Origin: a virus
Reading direction: 5' to 3' (one strand)
DNA: 46,622 nt
IMG/VR virus record: IMGVR_UViG_3300047462_000775
Location: 1 to 46,622 of that record
Part shown: piece after piece, positions 41,732 through 46,622 of the stretch
Position numbering within the stretch: position 1 is the stretch's first letter
How the letters are laid out: the number at the start of each line of letters is the position of its first letter
Notes under the pieces: generated by a model
Told to the model about the DNA's origin: nothing
The model's database searches: none
The model's input: only the letters and a program-made list of their open reading frames with translations
Translations under genes and position numbers: made by a program

Positions 41732-42130
41732 TTAATCGTCTTTAGCGGTTGAAACGACGACGTGATCGCCATTTATACCAAGTCCGACAATACGATCTCC
41801 GCAGCTACCATAATTAGCGAGCCAGACCATTGTGTTGCCGGTCATCCAGAAGTCGCCGCCTTTGTAACCTTCAAACACCTGCCCCATCGCAAACTTAGCC
41901 GAAGCCAAAGCATCGGCAACAGTCCCAGAACCTACGCCCTCGAAGGCAAGCTGGTCATAATATCCACGATAGCTATGTGGATTGCACAACTTGCATTTGG
42001 CGTCTTGCGGCAACTTCTCCAGTTCAGCGATAAGTTTGCCAAGCGTGAATTGGCCGGCTGCTTCAGCCTCTGCCCTGATCGCATGTTTAAGATTAGGAAG
42101 CAGGTCGTCGATGGAGATGATGCGGCTCAT
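41732..42130 (-). CDS. Conserved-looking hypothetical protein with SYRGYYDQLAFE motif
   Basis: A 132-residue protein. N-terminal helix (DDLLPNLKHAIRAEAEAAGQ) then TLGKLIAELEKLPQDAKCKL, PHSYRGYYDQLAFEG and GGDFWMTGNTMVWLANYG. The SYRGYY-x-x-LA(F/I) pattern recurs in phage and plasmid proteins of unknown function. ATGA overlap with the Nmad5-like gene. Confidence 0.55.
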   Translation of the reverse strand: MSRIISIDDLLPNLKHAIRAEAEAAGQFTLGKLIAELEKLPQDAKCKLCNPHSYRGYYDQLAFEGVGSGTVADALASAKFAMGQVFEGYKGGDFWMTGNTMVWLANYGSCGDRIVGLGINGDHVVVSTAKDD

Positions 42131-42690
42131 GCTGCACCGGCTGTTTCCTTCTTCTTCGGTAAGCCGAGAAGAACATTAACGTCGTCAAAGCGGATAGCAG
42201 GCAAACCTCCGATAACCGCCGCCTCGTCCAAGTAGGCGTAAAACTTCTTACCTTCAGGCCACAACTCTTTCAGCCGCTTTAGGCTTGTGATGCTATAAAG
42301 GAGTGCCTTTAGCTTCTCCGCAGCAACCTGTTCGTCCTTCTTCGCCTGCTCCTTTTCGGTAGCAAAGTCCTGAACCTCTTTTGAGATGTCACCCGTGAGG
42401 CTCCCAAGGTCATTGCAATAGCCGCTGTTGCCGGACGGAACGAGAACCGGGTCTTTGGTATTCAGGACAATCCGAAAGCCGCCTGCATTAAATCGAAGGC
42501 AACCGTCAGTGCGGAGCCAGCCCTTCGGAAGTTTTGCCGCTTGGCGCAATACCGCTGGATCATACAAAGACTTGTATGCACGCAGGGCGATCTCGCTTTC
42601 ACGCTTTCTGAGTCCATCCCTAATTGGCTGAAACTTAGCGATGATTGCCTTTTGGATGATGTTATCGTGTTCTTTATTGGTCAACTTCAT
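42127..42690 (-). CDS. Nmad5-like protein (putative nucleotide-modification associated)
   Basis: A 187-residue protein: MKLTNKEHDNIIQKAIIAKF, KLPKGWLRTDGCLRFNAGGF (about 53-72), a coiled middle, then ITSLKRLKELWPEGKKFYAYL and AIRFDDVNVLLGLPKK. This order resembles the Nmad5 family, predicted to be linked to DNA base modification in phages and mobile elements. Function in the family is predicted, not proven. No catalytic residues can be named. Confidence 0.5.
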   Translation of the reverse strand: MKLTNKEHDNIIQKAIIAKFQPIRDGLRKRESEIALRAYKSLYDPAVLRQAAKLPKGWLRTDGCLRFNAGGFRIVLNTKDPVLVPSGNSGYCNDLGSLTGDISKEVQDFATEKEQAKKDEQVAAEKLKALLYSITSLKRLKELWPEGKKFYAYLDEAAVIGGLPAIRFDDVNVLLGLPKKKETAGAA

Positions 42691-42720
42691 CGTCGTAGTC
42701 GCAGTCTGCCCGAATGGGCG
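42691..42720 (-). repeat. Duplicated hairpin leader element, copy A
   Basis: The 30 bases between the 59-residue gene stop and the Nmad5-like ATG (read on the minus strand) form GCCC-ATTC-GGGC followed by AGACTGCGACTACG. Copy B at 42901-42930 has the same length and layout. Confidence 0.6.
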
Positions 42721-42900
42721 TTAGAGTTTCGGGTTCAAGGCGTCGATAAACTTCTCAAGGGCATCAGCTGCTCCACACACGTCATCGTTGTATTCTTGAG
42801 ACTCGATGTGTGCTGCGCGGTTGGCTTCTTCCCTAACTATCGGGAGCGCCCTTTTTGCTGCTTCGATCCCCTGCTTTAAGATTTCGTCTGTCGTGGTCAT
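42721..42900 (-). CDS. 59-residue hypothetical protein
   Basis: ATG at 42900 to TAA at 42721 encodes 59 residues: MTTTDEILKQGIEAAKRALP, then VREEANRAAHIESQEYND and CGAADALEKFIDALNP. Helical and acidic. Flanked on both sides by copies of the hairpin leader element, which supports it as a real unit. No strong Shine-Dalgarno. Function unknown. Confidence 0.55.
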   Translation of the reverse strand: MTTTDEILKQGIEAAKRALPIVREEANRAAHIESQEYNDDVCGAADALEKFIDALNPKL

Positions 42901-42930
42901 TGCCGTAATCGCAATCTGCGCCGGAGCGCG
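42901..42930 (-). repeat. Duplicated hairpin leader element, copy B
   Basis: On the minus strand: GCGC-TCCG-GCGC followed by AGATTGCGATTACG, ending at the ATG of the 59-residue gene. 20 of 30 positions match copy A, and the third stem pair changes from C-G to G-C, a compensatory change. Confidence 0.6.
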
Positions 42931-42937
42931 TTAGGAG

Positions 42938-43192
42938 TTAGTCGCAGCCGTTCAAAGCGCAATCTTCGGCGAATTTCTGCGTATCGTGGCGGTCGTCTTC
43001 CACGGTGCGTGAGGACCATACCCTTTCAAACTCGGCGTCCGATAATGTCATCAGGTATGACATGATGCGGTGTGGCTTCATACGGATCAAGAAATCGGCA
43101 TTAGCGCGACGATTTGCATTTGCAGTATCTTCCATCAAACGGGCGGCATCGGCTTTAACGAGTTGTGTGGCAATCTCTGTGATGTTCTGCAT
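42938..43192 (-). CDS. 84-residue hypothetical protein
   Basis: ATG at 43192 with GGAG 7 bp upstream; 84 residues. Helical N terminus (MQNITEIATQLVKADAARLM), ANANRRANADFLIRM, then SYLMTLSDAEFERVW and an acidic end with two cysteines (CALNGCD). The longer frame to 43327 is a shadow of the methylase end. First gene of the leftward establishment operon, with start codon inside a palindrome. Confidence 0.55.
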   Translation of the reverse strand: MQNITEIATQLVKADAARLMEDTANANRRANADFLIRMKPHRIMSYLMTLSDAEFERVWSSRTVEDDRHDTQKFAEDCALNGCD

Positions 43193-43229
43193 AATTATCT
43201 CCAACTGGTAAGTTGATCTGATAATTATG
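43190..43229 (-). promoter_or_regulatory. Palindrome over ribosome site and start codon
   Basis: CATAATTATC (43190-43199) and GATAATTATG (43220-43229) are perfect 10-bp inverted repeats; inside, CAACT (43202-43206) pairs with AGTTG (43211-43215). On the mRNA the 3' arm contains the ATG and part of the GGAGAT site, so folding would block initiation; as DNA it could be an operator just after the promoter. Confidence 0.6.
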
Positions 43230-43238
43230 ACTATAAAC

Positions 43239-43247
43239 ATTATAGCA
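43239..43247 (-). promoter_or_regulatory. Extended -10 promoter of the establishment operon
   Basis: Minus strand TG-C-TATAAT (43247 to 43239) is a perfect extended -10. The -35 region (TCGATT at 17 bp) is weak. The start point would fall near 43232, at the edge of the palindrome. Confidence 0.55.
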
Positions 43248-43286
43248 CTAATGGCAACAATAATCGACGCAACATTATTGCGTTCT

Positions 43287-44729
43287 TCAGCCGTAGCAGT
43301 GATGGTTACCTTTATGTTTAATCTCAAGAATTACTGTGTTGCAGTTAGTGCCGACTGATGAAAATGAACGCTGCGGCAGATCATAAAAACGACCATTCTT
43401 GCCGCTAACCACTTCCCGGAAGGCTATAGACTTTTTGGTCTCCCGAAACTCCGTCCCTGCTGACATGATAGCCAGCAGCGTCCCCTTGGCTTTGAGGAAC
43501 TTCATCGCGTGCATGACGTGGTCTATGTCTCGCTCTCGATCAAAAGGCGGATTCATGACGACACAGTCATAAAGATCGGACGGTTGAACCGATAAAAAGT
43601 CGCATTGCATAACGCGGCGATAGCGGCCCGACTGCCGTAGCTGGTGCGCCCGTTCGCCGTGGATCTCGATGCAATCAACGATCGCGCCCTTGGCGGCGCA
43701 GCGTTGGGCCAGGTTGCCGGTTCCGGCACTCGGCTCAAGCACGGTTATCCGCGGGTCGCCTTCACGATGATAAAGCGGCGCAAGATCGATGACCCGGTCG
43801 GCGGCGGCGTCCGGCGTTGGGTAGAATCCGAAGTTTTTTGCAAGCTCGGTCTTCGGATTGTTGAGTCCGGTATCTGCATCCGGCGCGCGCTCCTCCGGTA
43901 GCGGATTCCCGTAGTAGTCGCCCAGTAGCTTGTTGATTTTTTCGAGCAGGTCGTCCCGCTTGAACCAGATATGAGCGTTCCCGTTCTTGAAAATGCGAAT
44001 CAGGAAATACTCCGTCTCAGCCTCGGTCTGCCGGGCGCCGAAGCCCCTCCCCCGCGCTGTCTCGATGGCCGCGCCTATGGCGCCTCCGTAGTTGGTCGGT
44101 TGTTTGGCTCCGTCCATCACGCAAAAGGTGCGCTCGATATCGACCATCGTATCCCGGTGGTTCCGGTGAAAACTCCAAGAGCCAAATCCATCGAACGCAT
44201 GATCGAGTATGACACGGCTGCCGATCTTCCAGCCGTCATGACTGCGGAAACGCCGATCTAGGTTGGAAAAGCATTCAGCAATCCCGCGCTTGAAGATAGT
44301 TCCAGCGTCCGCGGCGAACTGCTCAAGCGTGGCAAAGATATTATCAATCGTCGCTTCGGGCGGCTCGGTCATCAGCTGCTGCTGAAACTCGTCCTTCGCC
44401 TTCTTGTCCATCAGTCGCTCAAGATCGGTGATCTCGATGATGTGCGCCCATGCGTCAGTGTCGGTCAGTCGCCGCGCCGTCGTCATGAAGCTCTCGCGGG
44501 TCGGCAGGTCAATTCTGCCGATAAAGTCCTCTCGTTCCCGCTTCGAACTGTAATTGTAGCGATTGACGCCGTGGGTCGATTGAGAAGCCGTCTCCCGCGC
44601 TGCCTTGAGGGCTGACTCTGCTTGGTTCAGCGTCTCGAAGGCTGCACTATAAAGTTCGATAGCGCGATTGCGGCGGTGGACGATCTCTTCGACCGTGGCG
44701 CGTGGCATAAGTGATGTGGTTTCCGTCAT
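43287..44729 (-). CDS. DUF4942-type adenine DNA methyltransferase
   Basis: A 480-residue protein. Residues 1-300 correspond to a DUF4942-like region (WKIGSRVILDHAFDGFGSW around 165-185; DYYGNPLPEE near 270). The C-terminal Rossmann domain has FYPTPDAAADRVIDLA, motif I VLEPSAGTGNLA (329-340), an acidic strand-2 end (DCIEIHGER) and motif IV VVMNPPF (390-396). It should methylate adenine in plasmid DNA. GAGGAG precedes the ATG. No cognate endonuclease is visible. Confidence 0.82.
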   Translation of the reverse strand: MTETTSLMPRATVEEIVHRRNRAIELYSAAFETLNQAESALKAARETASQSTHGVNRYNYSSKREREDFIGRIDLPTRESFMTTARRLTDTDAWAHIIEITDLERLMDKKAKDEFQQQLMTEPPEATIDNIFATLEQFAADAGTIFKRGIAECFSNLDRRFRSHDGWKIGSRVILDHAFDGFGSWSFHRNHRDTMVDIERTFCVMDGAKQPTNYGGAIGAAIETARGRGFGARQTEAETEYFLIRIFKNGNAHIWFKRDDLLEKINKLLGDYYGNPLPEERAPDADTGLNNPKTELAKNFGFYPTPDAAADRVIDLAPLYHREGDPRITVLEPSAGTGNLAQRCAAKGAIVDCIEIHGERAHQLRQSGRYRRVMQCDFLSVQPSDLYDCVVMNPPFDRERDIDHVMHAMKFLKAKGTLLAIMSAGTEFRETKKSIAFREVVSGKNGRFYDLPQRSFSSVGTNCNTVILEIKHKGNHHCYG

Positions 44730-44771
44730 TGCTCCTCAATTGTTGGGGTCACGCGTCGAACTGAATCAGTT

Positions 44772-46622
44772 TTACGACCGCAAAGCTTCCGGCAACCACC
44801 TCTTGCCCTTCAACTCGTTGGCTATGGTCTTGGCTGCCTGATCGCGTTTCATGCTCTCGATCTGCTGGCGGGTCATCGGCTTCAACTCGCCATTCAACTC
44901 GGCCAGCACATGCTTCCTCGGAACGCGGCTAAAATAGCTGTCGGCCGAGGCTTCCCAATGGTCCGCCATGTCCAATTTCACGGCCTTCACTAATTCGCCC
45001 GCTGACGCCTTCGCCGCTGCGCCGTTGACCTGAACCAGATCGACGGTGAGGCCAGCGCATACCGCCAACAACGCATGCAGGGCTTCGGGCTTTTGCTTGG
45101 CGAGATACGCCCACAGATCGGCTGGGTCTTTCGGCAGCTTTTTCTGCCAGCCCTTGACCACGCCGGACAGCTTCTTGGCCGCTGGCGATTTCTGCACGGC
45201 CTCGCGCACCGCCATCGAGAATGCCGGCTGGTGGCCGCTGATGCCGAGGCTGCTGTGGCTCGCGCCTGCGTAGTCGTAGAGCATCCGCACGGCCAGCGCG
45301 TGGGTGACGGCCAGCAATCCGGCTTCCGAGTTCTGGGCCAGCATCAGCTGCGCCGCGACCGTCTTGTGCGCCGTCAGCTCGGTCAACAGCGAGGCGGGAA
45401 TGCCGCCTTTCGGCTTGGCGGTTGCATCCGGTTCGTTCGCTTCACCCCCCTGCCCTTCCGCGCTGGTCAACCGGCGCGCGGCGGCTTTGTCCTCCGGTTT
45501 GACGACACCGCGCCGGATGTCGATTTCGCCATTGTGGCCGATGGTCACATAGACGCCGGAAACGCCCTTCTGCGCGTCCGACCAGAGCTGCTCCCCTTCG
45601 GACAGCTCCTCGATCTTCTCGTTGAGGTCGGCAATCTGGTTGCAGACTTCGTCGTCCTCCGGCTCGTCGCCATATTTGTCGTGCAGCGCGTCGACCCTGG
45701 CTTGCAACTTGTCGATCTTCGCCTGCTGGGCGGCGGTCGGCTCGGCTTTGCCTGCCACAAGGCGCCCGTCTTTCTGAGTCTGCTCCCACGGGAACTCCGG
45801 CGCGGCCTCGACCCACTTGAAGCCCTCGGCGCGGAGCGCCACGGCGGCAGCTTCCAGCTTCTCGGTCGCCAGCCGCTGGGTCAGGTCGATGTTGGTCAGC
45901 CAGCCTGCGCCTTCCGGGTCGAACAGGTCGCGCATGATATGGCCGCCAGCCTTCTCGTAGGCTTCAAGCCCGACGAACTTCGCCAGCTTGCCGTCGGCGG
46001 CGATGTGCTGCTCGGTCAGAGCGCGGCGAATGGCGCGATCATCGCCTTGCTTCTTCGACCACTCCGGCAGTTCGGACCAAACCCGTTCCTGAGTTTTTTG
46101 GTCATCAGTAAGTGTGAAGGCCATCAGCTGGTCGAGCGTCATCTCGTCCTTGCGGAATGCGGCGATCAACTTCGGGCTGACCACAGCCAGCTTGAGCCGC
46201 TGTTTGACGAGGATCGGTGTCGTGCCGAACCGGGCGGCAATCGTCTCGACCCCCTGCCCTGCATCCGCCAAGTTTTTGAATGCGACAAATTCGTCTGCTG
46301 GGTGCATGCCCCGGCGAACCACGTTCTCGGCGAGGCTGATTTCCTTCAGAGCCGGGTCGGTCGCCGACAGGACGTTGCAGGCGATCTGGAAGTCGGCGGT
46401 GATCTTCCCCTGCTTCGCCAGCAGCATCAGCGCGGCGAGGCGGCGGCCTCCGGCGATGACCTCGAACTTGCCGCCGCGCTCGACGACCTGAAGGTTCTGC
46501 AACAGGCCATGCGCCTGAATGCTGGCCGCAAGGTCGGCAACGTCCTTACTGCCGTTGCCTTTACGCACGTTATCGGCACTTGTGGTGAGTTGATCTAAGG
46601 TTAGATAGCTGATAGTGGTCAT
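44772..46622 (-). CDS. parB: Plasmid ParB/RepB-type partition protein (long form)
   Basis: A 616-residue protein beginning on the last base of the window. The N-terminal ParB/Srx domain has NVRKGNGSKDVADLAASIQAHGL, VIAGGRRLAALM (55-66) and SLAENVVRRGMHPADEFVAF (about 96-115); a helix-turn-helix follows (TIAARFGTTPILVKQRLKLA). Residues 300-350 are charged coiled coil, and the C terminus (from about 480) is a helical domain of the long plasmid ParBs. It binds parS sites and, with ParA, segregates the replicon. No ParA gene is in the window; it may lie upstream, beyond the edge. No parS was identified. Confidence 0.85.
   Translation of the reverse strand: MTTISYLTLDQLTTSADNVRKGNGSKDVADLAASIQAHGLLQNLQVVERGGKFEVIAGGRRLAALMLLAKQGKITADFQIACNVLSATDPALKEISLAENVVRRGMHPADEFVAFKNLADAGQGVETIAARFGTTPILVKQRLKLAVVSPKLIAAFRKDEMTLDQLMAFTLTDDQKTQERVWSELPEWSKKQGDDRAIRRALTEQHIAADGKLAKFVGLEAYEKAGGHIMRDLFDPEGAGWLTNIDLTQRLATEKLEAAAVALRAEGFKWVEAAPEFPWEQTQKDGRLVAGKAEPTAAQQAKIDKLQARVDALHDKYGDEPEDDEVCNQIADLNEKIEELSEGEQLWSDAQKGVSGVYVTIGHNGEIDIRRGVVKPEDKAAARRLTSAEGQGGEANEPDATAKPKGGIPASLLTELTAHKTVAAQLMLAQNSEAGLLAVTHALAVRMLYDYAGASHSSLGISGHQPAFSMAVREAVQKSPAAKKLSGVVKGWQKKLPKDPADLWAYLAKQKPEALHALLAVCAGLTVDLVQVNGAAAKASAGELVKAVKLDMADHWEASADSYFSRVPRKHVLAELNGELKPMTRQQIESMKRDQAAKTIANELKGKRWLPEALRS

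Noticed and set aside
45075-46598. A 507-residue plus-strand open frame opposite parB
   Set aside because: It mirrors parB codon structure in GC-rich DNA, its translation is repetitive and unlike any protein, and parB is clearly real on the other strand.
1-46622. tRNA genes, CRISPR arrays, insertion sequences, att duplications, integrase
   Set aside because: None seen by reading both strands; no spaced direct-repeat array and no transposase or recombinase motif was recognised.

Overview
The window looks like a piece of an alphaproteobacterial phage-plasmid, or of a prophage joined to a mobilizable plasmid. The lineage call rests on GC-rich codon use, a DUF6456-type protein, a long plasmid-type ParB, and a MobA/MobL + ArdC + DUF4942-methylase gene set of the kind common on alphaproteobacterial plasmids. 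A sphingomonad-like host is possible, but I cannot fix the genus. No integrase, replication initiator, polymerase, tRNA, CRISPR array or insertion sequence is visible.

Layout. (1) 1-4136: a leading region with a zinc-ribbon protein, a coiled-coil membrane protein, a promoter bracketed by a perfect 11-bp inverted repeat (1986-2033), a DUF6456-type protein and several very small genes. (2) 4204-10897: head and packaging module with small and large terminase, DUF4055 portal, DUF6651-type scaffold and P22-type coat protein. (3) 10923-15543: two large surface proteins, a beta-helix fibre/tailspike and a beta-rich partner, both beginning with a Sec signal peptide and sitting inside the head-neck gene order. 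(4) 15564-28114: neck and contractile-tail module (sheath, tube, frameshifted tail-assembly chaperone, tape measure, P2/Mu-like baseplate D-X-V-W-J-I genes, second beta-helix fibre). (5) 28141-30115: lysis region with a coiled-coil/TM protein, holin and SleB-type endolysin. (6) 30127-32309: secreted cargo, namely a ClpP-like periplasmic protease and a frameshifted secreted-protein gene.

(7) At 32337-32364, between phage and plasmid halves, lies an 11-6-11 bp sequence closely resembling a XerC/XerD dif site. (8) 32472-38474: transfer module with a polytopic membrane protein, a VirD4-like coupling protein lacking its own membrane segment, a MobA/MobL relaxase transcribed the other way with two small accessory genes, and an oriT-like hairpin plus nic-like motif at 38112-38142. 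No VirB mating-channel genes are present, so the element would be mobilizable rather than self-transmissible on this evidence. (9) 38512-46622, minus strand: an establishment and defence-evasion block with ArdC antirestriction protein, an Nmad5-like protein, a DUF4942 adenine methyltransferase, a methylase-like protein without its catalytic motif, many small genes and a plasmid ParB starting at the last base.

The virion half would make a contractile-tailed particle with a P22-type head. The plasmid half would partition the DNA, protect it from restriction and allow its mobilization. Regulation visible in sequence includes the bracketed promoter at 1986-2033, intrinsic terminators at 17383-17408 and 29054-29088, a -1 frameshift site at 19740-19746, a palindrome covering a start codon at 43190-43229, and a duplicated hairpin element between small genes at 42691-42720 and 42901-42930.
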